From contig CP025324.1 in assembly GCA_004014935.1 (NCBI GenBank), forward strand, positions 124,001 to 188,000: a stretch of DNA of 64,000 nucleotides, read 5' to 3'. Position numbers and translations under genes: made by a program. The notes under the pieces were generated by a model. It saw nothing but the letters and a program-made list of their open reading frames with translations. It was not told where the DNA came from and made no database searches. Numbering within the stretch: position 1 is the first letter of the stretch; each line of letters begins with the position of its first letter. Origin of the DNA: Saccharomycopsis malanga (lineage: Eukaryota; Ascomycota; Saccharomycetes; Ascoideales; Saccharomycopsidaceae). This document shows, one piece after another, positions 39,110 to 48,299 of this stretch.

Positions 39110-41371
39110 CTAAGAGGGTGGAAACTGCATAGGTGCTGCTCTAACGTTACGGCTCAAAGAAGTAGTACGTTCATAACTCTCACCAGGCTGTCCCAAAATA
39201 TAAGGTTGTGAATTTCCTCCTATTGGTCTCAAACCAAAGGCATAAACCCCTGTTCTGCCAGTCTTGGTAGCTTTGAATTTGACAGTCTGTTTCACCTCAT
39301 GAACACCATGAGCGCTGTTGGGGTCTTCATATTTGAGATTGTTTGAAAACTCGACTTGCGCAATACTGGTGTTTCCTTCAGCCGAAAAGTCAGCCCTTTC
39401 TACTTTCTCTTGTTGGAAAGATCCTGTCTTTGGTGCCTCGGTTATCACATTACTATTGGAGGTCACACCCACAAATTTACGATATGGATCTCCGTGTATT
39501 GGACAAAAACTTGAACATCGAGTCATTTGCATCTCGTTTCTTGAATGTTCATTTGGACATTGAGTCATTTGCGTCTCATTTCTTGAATACCCGTTTGGAA
39601 ATTGAGACATTGGCATCTCATTTCTAGGATAACTACCTGGAATTTGAGTTAACGGTTGACGAGTGGCACTAGGTTGTCTTACCAATTGTTGTTGGGGTTT
39701 ATCTTTGTATGTTTGGCTTTTAATATTAAGACTGAGCTCTAACTCATTTTTTTGTTTATACCCATAACGAGAACTGTTTCCATGCTCATAACTTTTGATG
39801 AGTCCCCGAGATGAAGAACTTTTATTACCATATCCATAACGAGACGAGTTTTTTTCACCATATCCATAGCGAGATGAAGAACTTTTACCACTATAACCAT
39901 AGCGAGATGAAGAACTTTTACCACTATAACCGTAGCGTAATGAGTTTTTATCACCATATCCATAACCAGGAGATTCTTTATTACCATATCCATAACGAAA
40001 CGAATCTTTATTACCATACCCATAACGAGACAATGATTTGTTACCATACCCATAACGAGATATTGATTTATCACCAATACGAGAAAGCGACTTTTCATCG
40101 TATACATAACGAGATGAATTTCCATACTTGAACAGACTATCTGATTTTAAATTGTTCATTTCTGAAAAGTTTTCTTTTCCAAAAACGTCGCCAAGCAAAT
40201 AAGGATTGGTTTCCTTCAACAAAGCCTTGAGTATGAAATGATTATGATTAGCAACGTTAAGACTTTCAAACTTGAAGAAATTTACCACTCGTGCCAAATC
40301 TTCTCTGTTAAATCTTCTTCTTTTCAAGTCCACCTGCTGAACTTTTTTATAATCTTTCATTCTACTAGTAACAAAGCTATGATTCATAATTTTCTCAATT
40401 GAAATTCTTTCTCTGAAATCGTACTTGAACATTTTGTACAATAACTCTATACCCTTGTAATCGTTGAAGCTGGCTTCCTGGCTGAGCAATTTTGTCAAGA
40501 CAGCCATATCTGTTGGATACATTTTGTCTTGTAAAGCTTGTGTTTCTTTCTCTGACATTGACCGGTAAAAAGAGGCGTGGTTGTTTTTAGTAGGCGTGCC
40601 AAAAATTTCAGTTATCAAGCAGAACTGGTCAAATGCTGACTGGCCAACCTCTATGAACAGTCTTCCAAGAAACAAAAACATGCACACGCAGCCAAGAGAC
40701 CATATATCGATAGCTTTAGTGTAGTTTTGGTTTTTCAACATTCCTGGAACACATAACTCTGGAGCTCTGTAATTGACCACAACCACATTGTCAGTTAGTT
40801 TATGTTTCGCTATCGCAGAGATGTAATTCTTGGCGTCGTTTTGCATTCCCAATGGAAAGAATCTTGCCAAGCCAAAATCACCTATTTTCACCCTAAAATC
40901 TCTGGAAATGAAAATGTTGCCAGGCTGCAAATCCCTGTGGTAAATATTCAACTGGTGTAGTTCGTCAAGCGCTAGGAAAATTTGCAACATGATAAATATC
41001 TTTTGATAGTTGTTCAACCGAGGTCCATATTCCTCGATAAACGACAGCAAATCAAAATCCATGATTTCAAGCACAATATAAGCCAAAATGCCTTGTCCTC
41101 CTTGAAGCACAATAGTATCATAGGCTGACAAAATCCGTGAACTTTTGTATGTCGGGTTTTGAAAAAGCCTGTTGACCTGGATTTCTCTAAAAATGGCCCT
41201 TGCTGTGACCTCGTTCTCAAGATCACAAGTCACTGCCTTCACAGCCACCTCTTTTTGAAGTTGGGTGTCAAAAGCCTTTGCAACTACTCCAAAACCACCC
41301 TGGCCTAGCCGAGATATAAATCTATATCTGGAAGGCAAAAGGGAAAACACCCCGTCTGTGCGGTGAGACAT
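39110..41371 (-). CDS. CMGC-type protein kinase with RYGYG repeat tail
   Basis: 753 residues from the first ATG (MSHRTDGVFS). The kinase domain (about 14-320) has GQGGFG (23-28), VAVK (K45), a C-helix glutamate near E63, HRDLQPGN (145-152), DFG (165-167), YRAPE (201-205) and DIWSLGC. The spacing and the FGTPT segment after the domain's middle resemble CDK/CMGC kinases. The catalytic-loop lysine of HRDLKPxN is glutamine here (Q149), read directly as CAG. The region about 415-555 holds some ten imperfect 10-12-residue repeats of the SRYGYGNK type, followed by two PNG/EHSRNEMQMT-like repeats. I do not recognise an orthologue. Catalytic activity is plausible since K45, D147, N152 and D165 remain. 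Confidence 0.82.
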   Translation of the reverse strand: MSHRTDGVFSLLPSRYRFISRLGQGGFGVVAKAFDTQLQKEVAVKAVTCDLENEVTARAIFREIQVNRLFQNPTYKSSRILSAYDTIVLQGGQGILAYIVLEIMDFDLLSFIEEYGPRLNNYQKIFIMLQIFLALDELHQLNIYHRDLQPGNIFISRDFRVKIGDFGLARFFPLGMQNDAKNYISAIAKHKLTDNVVVVNYRAPELCVPGMLKNQNYTKAIDIWSLGCVCMFLFLGRLFIEVGQSAFDQFCLITEIFGTPTKNNHASFYRSMSEKETQALQDKMYPTDMAVLTKLLSQEASFNDYKGIELLYKMFKYDFRERISIEKIMNHSFVTSRMKDYKKVQQVDLKRRRFNREDLARVVNFFKFESLNVANHNHFILKALLKETNPYLLGDVFGKENFSEMNNLKSDSLFKYGNSSRYVYDEKSLSRIGDKSISRYGYGNKSLSRYGYGNKDSFRYGYGNKESPGYGYGDKNSLRYGYSGKSSSSRYGYSGKSSSSRYGYGEKNSSRYGYGNKSSSSRGLIKSYEHGNSSRYGYKQKNELELSLNIKSQTYKDKPQQQLVRQPSATRQPLTQIPGSYPRNEMPMSQFPNGYSRNETQMTQCPNEHSRNEMQMTRCSSFCPIHGDPYRKFVGVTSNSNVITEAPKTGSFQQEKVERADFSAEGNTSIAQVEFSNNLKYEDPNSAHGVHEVKQTVKFKATKTGRTGVYAFGLRPIGGNSQPYILGQPGESYERTTSLSRNVRAAPMQFPPS

Positions 41372-41831
41372 GCTTTGAAGATAAGCTACCAAGATTTCTG
41401 ATGAAATGTTTCTAATCTTTAATCATTCTGCTATCCGTATTTGAGATGATGGACCTAATATTTATATTATGTTTGTTTGCACCATAACATTGTAGAAATG
41501 ACTTATATTAACCACCAGTTACACGCTATACTTTTCACTACAAGCTGTAGAAATGACCTGTAAACGCATTTATCCATTGTAAACTGTCCAAATTACACCC
41601 ATATTCATAGTATGATATATCAACACTTGTATGGCATGCATGTTGGAAATGCCTGCTATTGTATGCATCACCATGCAGCCTCATGCGTAAGTTACCGTGT
41701 GGAAAATGCCAGTGATTGTATGCAACCACATGCACTAATCACCCTTCGACAGTCTTACAAGTGATATGGCATAAATCGTTAATGCTATGTATAGATACCT
41801 ATAGCTAGAGGATGTTATGGGTCAGATATGA
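41372..41831. other. Kinase promoter region with degenerate repeats
   Basis: Contains TGTAGAAATGAC at 41491 and 41546, and a longer imperfect pair at 41641-41680 and 41699-41735 (both with GGAAA-TGCC, ATTGTATGCA and CATGCA). No gene. Confidence 0.6.
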
Positions 41832-43226
41832 CTAATTATATACACGGTGTTTTTGTAGCAACTTGAGTTCTGCTGGATCCTGGTCCGGTTCCACCCATTC
41901 AAAGTTTTCTCCGTTGGATGCCCAATATTCTTGGAACAACAATTCAGGTTCGGTGTATTCCTCGATCAACATTCTTTTTTCTCTTAGTTTTTCGCGGAAA
42001 AAGTTTAACAACTGTCTTTTCTCGCTCAATATCTGGTAGTTGAGTTCATTTTTGGCTGTAGGTTCAAAGTCCAGTGATGGAAACTCGTATGATACCTGCT
42101 GATTATTAGCGTCTGTGTAGTTTAAAAGGCTTTTTAGGCCATCAATGTCTTTATCTGTTTTCTGAGAAATGGCAGGAGTAACTTGATCTATTTTTTCCCG
42201 GTTACCACCAATCAAATGGTAATTATTCACATTTAAATCATAGAGTTCTTCATAATGAATGAAGATTTTCTCATAATTGGTCAATTCCTTATGATGAACA
42301 AACTTGTGCCATAGATTAACACCAGGTCTCCATTTGATTCTCATGGTTTTGCTACCAAAAAAACCCAATGCTGCTAGGATTCCCAACAAACTCACGTTGA
42401 AAAGGTAACTTCCAAGCATCAATTTCAAGCCGGTGGTGGATGCCATGGAGGCACCAACGAATTCGACAGCAAACCTATCAAAAAGAGCCCCTGCTGCTAA
42501 CTCTATGGACGCAAAACCAGCAAAATAGCCTGGTATGTACTTTGTGAGTGTCTTCTGCTTAACAGAATCAATGTACCTAGCACTTCCTAATGTCTGTTCT
42601 ATCAACCGGAAAGCATTCTGGAAATTAACCACAGGCACGTTCTTCTCGTTGTTCAACATTGCCCGCACTGCCACCTTGATATTGTCCTCACTGACCACTA
42701 GAGAATCGTCATATCTGTTTTTGTTGTTGAGTTCCACCACAGTATTCAAGATTTGGTCAGAATTAGGCACTGGTTCAGTAAGCAAGTAACTTTTTACTAT
42801 TCTGTCGGATTTGTTGACCAAAACAGCATTTATCTGTGGGTTTCTGTTCCTCAAGAGGAAATCCTCTAACAATAATTCAGCTGAGCATGCTTTTCCGTTG
42901 GTTTTATCACTAGAAGACAAAAGCGACTCAACTGTTCTGTCCTCACATTGTATTGTCGAGACCTTACTCTTCCCCGACTGCTTGTCCAACGCCCTACACG
43001 AAGCTACGGCATCAAGCACTAGCTGCTCGTAAAAAGTGTCATCTCTGGTGTCACCACAACTGGCAGAAAACTTGTCAAGTTTGCTCTTGAGTGTCTGGTA
43101 GTTGAATGGTGATAACTGGAATAAACTCTGAGAACTGCTAAACCGTATCTGAAAAAGGTTTCTGGGCTTCACTAGAGTGAGACGCGGTATGGCTTTAAAA
43201 GCTCGTACATAAATTTGCAGCCTCAT
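41832..43226 (-). CDS. Probable mitochondrial inner-membrane protein, unknown
   Basis: 464 residues from the ATG at 43226. The N-terminus (MRLQIYVRAFKAIPRLTLVK, then RNLFQIRFSSSQ) is basic and acid-free, a typical mitochondrial presequence. Two hydrophobic segments lie at about 245-300 (YIPGYFAGFASIELAAGALF and LGSYLFNVSLLGILAALGFFG), followed by the matrix- or intermembrane-facing segment WRPGVNLWHKFVHHKELTNYEK, and a charged C-terminal domain ending EWVEPDQDPAELKLL. A longer open frame continues upstream without an ATG. I do not recognise the family with certainty. Role in membrane-protein assembly is a guess from topology only. Confidence 0.75.
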   Translation of the reverse strand: MRLQIYVRAFKAIPRLTLVKPRNLFQIRFSSSQSLFQLSPFNYQTLKSKLDKFSASCGDTRDDTFYEQLVLDAVASCRALDKQSGKSKVSTIQCEDRTVESLLSSSDKTNGKACSAELLLEDFLLRNRNPQINAVLVNKSDRIVKSYLLTEPVPNSDQILNTVVELNNKNRYDDSLVVSEDNIKVAVRAMLNNEKNVPVVNFQNAFRLIEQTLGSARYIDSVKQKTLTKYIPGYFAGFASIELAAGALFDRFAVEFVGASMASTTGLKLMLGSYLFNVSLLGILAALGFFGSKTMRIKWRPGVNLWHKFVHHKELTNYEKIFIHYEELYDLNVNNYHLIGGNREKIDQVTPAISQKTDKDIDGLKSLLNYTDANNQQVSYEFPSLDFEPTAKNELNYQILSEKRQLLNFFREKLREKRMLIEEYTEPELLFQEYWASNGENFEWVEPDQDPAELKLLQKHRVYN

Positions 43227-43731
43227 AGCACACTCAAACAATACGTATTCAACACAAGTGCTCAATATTATATATTACTATAGTAATGGACTTATTTGCC
43301 GATTTTTCACTATCAAGATTTTGCTTATGTAAGTGTCAGCTGATTAGAAAAAAATGTATATACCATTTATATGGTAGTAGATATAGTATAGGAGATTAGA
43401 GTTAGTTTGGTAATATAAGTTAGTGTGTCGTGCATTAATGGTTACAAGGATTGTGGTTTTTTAAATATATCGTAAAATTGCTAATAATTTATTTTCAACT
43501 TAGTAAAAGTACTCAACTGACTGTAAGCAACTGGACAAGTAAACATCATTGGGTTGTGCAACTGTCTAAAGCCTAACCTAGACATAATCTAGTGCTTACT
43601 ACCCAGCACAAGATAACTAAACACTTATATGAAAGAGCATAATATCTGGAGCTTTGCATAAAAACAATACGTAAACTAACACTTTATAAATACAACTCGT
43701 AAACTAACACTTTGTGAAACAACACGCAATT
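43227..43731. other. Intergenic spacer
   Basis: 505 bp with no gene. Near 43667-43710 the string CGTAAACTAACACTTT occurs twice 24 bases apart (AACTAACACTTTATAAA and AACTAACACTTTGTGAA), a small direct repeat just past the MIOX stop. Confidence 0.5.
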
Positions 43732-44658
43732 TCACCAATTGACAATCTTGTTAGGAAAATACTGATCAATAATGCCCTGATAGTAACCAGACAATTCGTC
43801 TAGGTTGTACAATTCATCTGACTTGGAGTATAAATCATACGGATTGAAAGCTTGGACGGCCTTTATCATTTCCTTATCATGTTCGTTCATCAAATGTTGA
43901 TAGGCTGCTTCTCGATGAACAGGATACAATGAATGGTATCTCAACATTGCCAATCCTTCTTTAGGAATGGTTGACTGCTCCTTACAAATATTGTAGATAT
44001 ACTCGTCATGGCCCCAGCTCAACATGACGTTATCTAAGCCGCAATTTGCAGGATAAATCCCGTATTTAGTTCCATAAATAGGATGGCATGAATCAGGATT
44101 GACTTTGAACGTTTCTGGGTAAATACACTTGTCAGAAAATGCACATCCAACAGGAAACGTGTCTCCTACAACATCCCACTGTCCCTCTGCGTTGAAAAAG
44201 TATAATAACTTTCCCAAATCATGAATCAACCCAACCAATTGCATCCATCTAGGCTTACCATCCTTCCTAATAGCCTCAGCAGCTTGCAAAGCATGTTCAA
44301 TTTGTGACAACTCGATATCCGGATCTGACTGGTCTATCAACGTATTGAGCTTCTTCAAAGCATCCCAAACAGTCATTCGTGCCCTCACACCACTGCTAAA
44401 CTTAAGCCGAGCTAACAAATTATAAGCTACTGTCTGTTTCTCATGTTGCTCCTTATAAAACTCTTTTACTCTGTCGCAAGCTCCTTCATAGTCTCTAAAC
44501 TGTGTCTTGTCCTTTCCTGCATCAAACTTTGAATCTGCTGCCCAGTCTGTAGTCTCTAGCCCTTTAACTACATTAACATCTTTCACTATATCATCAATCT
44601 GCTCCAATAAGTTCCCAGAATCAGTATGTATAAACTTCGTCTCCAAACTAGCTGCCAT
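43732..44658 (-). CDS. Myo-inositol oxygenase, paralogue 1
   Basis: Oxidises myo-inositol to D-glucuronate with O2 using a diiron site, the entry to inositol catabolism. The 308-residue protein starts at the first ATG (MAASLETKFI). All six ligands of the family's HD-domain diiron centre can be placed: H122 (EHALQAAEAIR), H146 and D147 (GLIHDLGK), H217 (LSWGHDEY), H242 (RYHSLYP) and D275 (NPYDLYSK). RWMQLVGLIHDLGKL and the WDVVGDTFPVGC segment are hallmark sequences. Length fits the enzyme (285-310). It lies head-to-head with a second MIOX gene across a 2.5-kb spacer. Most budding yeasts lack this enzyme, so its presence suggests growth on inositol. Confidence 0.95.
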   Translation of the reverse strand: MAASLETKFIHTDSGNLLEQIDDIVKDVNVVKGLETTDWAADSKFDAGKDKTQFRDYEGACDRVKEFYKEQHEKQTVAYNLLARLKFSSGVRARMTVWDALKKLNTLIDQSDPDIELSQIEHALQAAEAIRKDGKPRWMQLVGLIHDLGKLLYFFNAEGQWDVVGDTFPVGCAFSDKCIYPETFKVNPDSCHPIYGTKYGIYPANCGLDNVMLSWGHDEYIYNICKEQSTIPKEGLAMLRYHSLYPVHREAAYQHLMNEHDKEMIKAVQAFNPYDLYSKSDELYNLDELSGYYQGIIDQYFPNKIVNW

Positions 44659-47216
44659 TTTATAGATTATCCACACCTGTTTGCTTGAACAAAACAAGAA
44701 TACAATTTGAGAAAAATATTCACGAGCATCCACACCCTTTTATATTTATAAATCACATACATTCTGCTGCCAAAGTAATGTTCTGTCATAATAAAGTTGT
44801 CAAATACTCTGCCCATAATAAAGCTTTACTGTTCACAGCAAGTTTATAGGACATGCATGCATGTACATGCATATAACACAACGCAATGTACGTTTATCTT
44901 TGACAAAATTTGCTCCTGTCCAGTACATGGACAATGTGGGCCAACAATTCATGTTCTCCACTCCTCCTTTGCGGAGGAAGATGTGGGGGGAGATCAGAAT
45001 CCTCAGTGGGCAGCGCGTTTTAGCCGCGAAACTCATTCTCTTGTAGAGGGCAAATTGGTTTCGCTGTTTTTTATTTTTTACTATTTCTTAAGCTGGTAAT
45101 GTATAAGAGAAGGTCGGCGGAATCAGCTGTTCAGATACCACCTCAAGTGTTTTTCTCAAGCCTGTCAGTGCTCATCTCAAACTTTTATTTGAGATTTTTC
45201 CCAATGAGCTAATATGCAGGCCGAAAACCGTCTAGTTTGCATACGAATACAGTAATTTGTTCGGCCAAAAAGCGAAGTGACACTGTATGCAGGAACCATG
45301 CATGGCGAAATGCCGACGCATGTGGGCTTTATTTCGGTAGTAAGCCGAGTTTTTCCAGCATTGGTAATAATAGGATACTTGCGAGACGTTATCTCTTCAG
45401 TTATTTCCACATGCAGAAGTAGCTGATTTGAGAATATCTAATATAAGTTACTCATCCAGACAACTTTCTGTGGATTATTCTCTGCTGGTCACCATAAAGC
45501 TCTACCATTTTTCTGTCTTACAAATTGAATTTGGTTTTTGAAAATTATCAATTTGAAAAAAAGCCAATAGCAGACAGATTTTAAAGCCCAGTACATATCA
45601 GTTTTGTATATACACGCTATGCCTAAATGGACTTGGTAAAACCCTGTGGGGAAAAGCCAATCATGTCCCGGTCATTGTAATCTGCTCACTGTCTTTTCAA
45701 AACTACTAGGCGCTGACCTATCCTGCCAAGAGGCTTGACAGGGTTGCTATTGGTTAATAAAAATTTACTCAACTTTTGCTTTCCAAACCTTGAATGTAGA
45801 GCCAGCCAATCAGCCTGTCCTCTTACTAATTATAAATCTTTTCCCACCTTGAAGTTGATTTGCTTTTCACATACTTTTTTTCTAAAAAAAGTACATCCTA
45901 TTAGTTACTTTTTGAAGATGAATGAGTTGATTAAACAATTGATCTGTAAAAAATAACACTTTACAACTTTCAAATTTCGATTATTTGGGAAACTAATACT
46001 TTTTTTTTCTTTTTTTTTTTGGTGATTTACTACCTGGCAGAAATTAGGTGAGAAATGAGACTTTGGAATTTGAATTTTCTTAGGAAGCAGCATAGTTGAA
46101 GAAAACTCACTGAGTTTTTTCAATTAGACATCATAACAATAAGGCAAATCTAAAGGAAAAAGAGACCCACATAAGAAATGTAAGTCATAGGAAGTATTTT
46201 CAAGCATTAACTCCAATTACAGTCTAGTGCTTATTACATAACCCACTGAGTATGAAAATAAAAGGTCAAGAACTCATTGAGACGTTGAAAGGAATATATT
46301 TAGTTTTCTTACAAATTACACTACTATTATTTGTTAGGTTCAGAGTGTATATATAGACCTGATATATACTGACGTTGAAACACGTTCATTTGTTTACCAA
46401 AGGTTATCTAGGATTAGTTGTATATTATGTAGCTGTTAGAAAGCTTCTATGCACCATATTATTGATAATTTTGAATAGTGAATAGAACTTGGGGACGCAA
46501 GGTTATACAATAGACTACCGTTCAGCAACACTGAGCTCTGACACTACTTTGAGGGATGTCTTACACAATAAAAGAGGGAATCTAAGATAATAAATTGTAA
46601 GATAACAGTTTAATTAAGAATACGTAAAATGATAAATTTCCCGATAGCGGTTTGATTAAGAATATTCATGACTAGCAGTATTTAGTCGTTATAACACTTA
46701 CTATACAATTTCCTTTACAAAACTTTTTGCAATCTTTTACCAAATCTTATTTATTTTGACAAAAACTCCAGTACTCATTTAAATGTTTTTTCCACTATAA
46801 TTAAGCTACATGTATATAATTTTCAATATACAACTGATTCATTACTATTCACCTTCATCATGGATTCCTTACGGTATAAACTAATGCAACTGCCATAATT
46901 GTATCCCAGAAGACAACTAACAAGAAAAAACTTTGCAAAAGGCTCTTTACAACGCCAAAAAACTGCCTGATTTGTCTAGTAATCTAAGCTATTATAAGTA
47001 TAGATTATTTACTATATAGCTTGGAAAATATAATTGTTGCCGGGTAACATACCATATCATATAATATATGGATCATTATTAATGATATTAATGATTTTAA
47101 GACTATTATAGAATGACAAATAAACGCAACGTTGGTTTAGTGCTTAGACGATAAATCAAGAGAGATTAGTGATCCTTGAATTGAATACCTGTTGAAAGAC
47201 CAATAATGACACAGTG
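44659..47216. other. Shared upstream region of the two MIOX genes
   Basis: 2.56 kb without a supported gene, flanked by the two divergent MIOX starts. Visible elements: CATGCATGCATGTACATGCAT near 44852-44872, an inverted TCCTCC/GGAGGA pair at 44962-44978, an inverted GGCCGAA/TTCGGCC pair at 45219-45266, CCAAT sequences near 45750 and 45807, a perfect TACTTTTTTT/AAAAAAAGTA hairpin at 45872-45893, and an imperfect 35-bp direct repeat at 46592-46626 and 46634-46668. All frames are short and look non-coding. A regulatory role in inositol response is a guess. Confidence 0.5.
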
Positions 47217-47217
47217 A
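47206..47217 (+). promoter_or_regulatory. Three-codon uORF ending on the MIOX2 start codon
   Basis: ATG ACA CAG TGA at 47206-47217. The A of its TGA stop is the A of the MIOX2 ATG (47217-47219). The uORF ATG has A at -3 (CAATAATG), so ribosomes should use it at least sometimes, and main-frame translation would need leaky scanning or termination-reinitiation. Confidence 0.7.
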
Positions 47218-48299
47218 TGGCCACTGGTAAAGAGAGGCTTATACATACTCGTCAAGGCCATATTCTAGAACAGTTGGATGAAGACATACAGACGGTGAAT
47301 GCGATTAAATCGCAGTTATTGTATGGTCCCAGTGAGGAGCCAGAACCAGGTTTGGGAGCAGGGAACAAGTCAGAACCCGTAGATAACGTAGAGGCGGTGA
47401 ATGAAGTAGAACAGGAGGAAAAGAAAATAGAAGAAGCAGAGCCAGTAAAAAGTGACCAAAAGAATCACCCAGAAGACACAGAGAACTGGAAAACCCCCGA
47501 AACTATCTCGGAGGGAGTGGACAAGTCCAGCTTCCGGAACTACATTATAGCATGTGACCGAGTAAAGGCCTTTTACAAAGAACAGCATGAGAAACAAACC
47601 TTTGCGTACAATCTTCAAGCTAGAATCAACTTCAAGACCAAAGTGCGAGCCAAGTTGAGCATCTGGGATGCGTTGGTGAAGCTCAACAAGTTAATAGACG
47701 AGAGCGACCCGGACACCGAGTTGTCTCAAATCGACCATGCTCTCCAAACAGCAGAGGCTATTCGGAAGGATGGAAAGCCGCGATGGATGCAGTTGGTTGG
47801 GTTGATTCATGATTTGGGCAAGTTGTTATACTTTTTCGATGCCCGGGGACAGTGGGATGTTGTAGGAGACACGTTTCCTATAGGATGTGCTTTTTCCAAG
47901 AAGATTATATTTCATGAGTTTTTCAGAAACAACCAGGACTCGTTACATCCGATCTACAAAACCAAATATGGGATCTATGCTCCGCATTGTGGTCTTGATA
48001 ACGTTATGCTAAGCTGGGGCCATGACGAATACATGTATCATATAGCAAAATTGCATTCTACATTACCTAAAGAAGCACTTGCAATGATACGGTACCATTC
48101 CTGCTATCCAATCCACCGTGAAAACGCCTACCAGTACTTGATGAATGATGACGATAAAAAACTCATCGAGGCTGTCAAAGCATTCAATCCATACGATTTG
48201 TATTCCAAATCACACCACGTATTAGACGTCGAGCGCTTGGAGCCCTACTATCACGAGCTTATCGACGAATTTTTCCCTAACCGTATTGTAGAGTTTTAG
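47217..48299 (+). CDS. Myo-inositol oxygenase, paralogue 2 with acidic insert
   Basis: 360 residues from the ATG at 47217 (MATGKERLIH). The catalytic core is closely similar to paralogue 1, with diiron ligands H174, H198, D199, H269, H294 and D327 all kept, and RWMQLVGLIHDLGKL identical. It differs by an acidic low-complexity insert of about 50 residues (roughly 38-97, rich in Glu, Val and Pro with EVEQEEKKIEEAEP), placed between the N-terminal helix and the conserved FRNYIIACDRVKAFYKEQHEKQT segment. This insert may be a disordered regulatory region. The gene is transcribed away from paralogue 1. An upstream three-codon uORF overlaps its start. Confidence 0.94.
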   Translation: MATGKERLIHTRQGHILEQLDEDIQTVNAIKSQLLYGPSEEPEPGLGAGNKSEPVDNVEAVNEVEQEEKKIEEAEPVKSDQKNHPEDTENWKTPETISEGVDKSSFRNYIIACDRVKAFYKEQHEKQTFAYNLQARINFKTKVRAKLSIWDALVKLNKLIDESDPDTELSQIDHALQTAEAIRKDGKPRWMQLVGLIHDLGKLLYFFDARGQWDVVGDTFPIGCAFSKKIIFHEFFRNNQDSLHPIYKTKYGIYAPHCGLDNVMLSWGHDEYMYHIAKLHSTLPKEALAMIRYHSCYPIHRENAYQYLMNDDDKKLIEAVKAFNPYDLYSKSHHVLDVERLEPYYHELIDEFFPNRIVEF

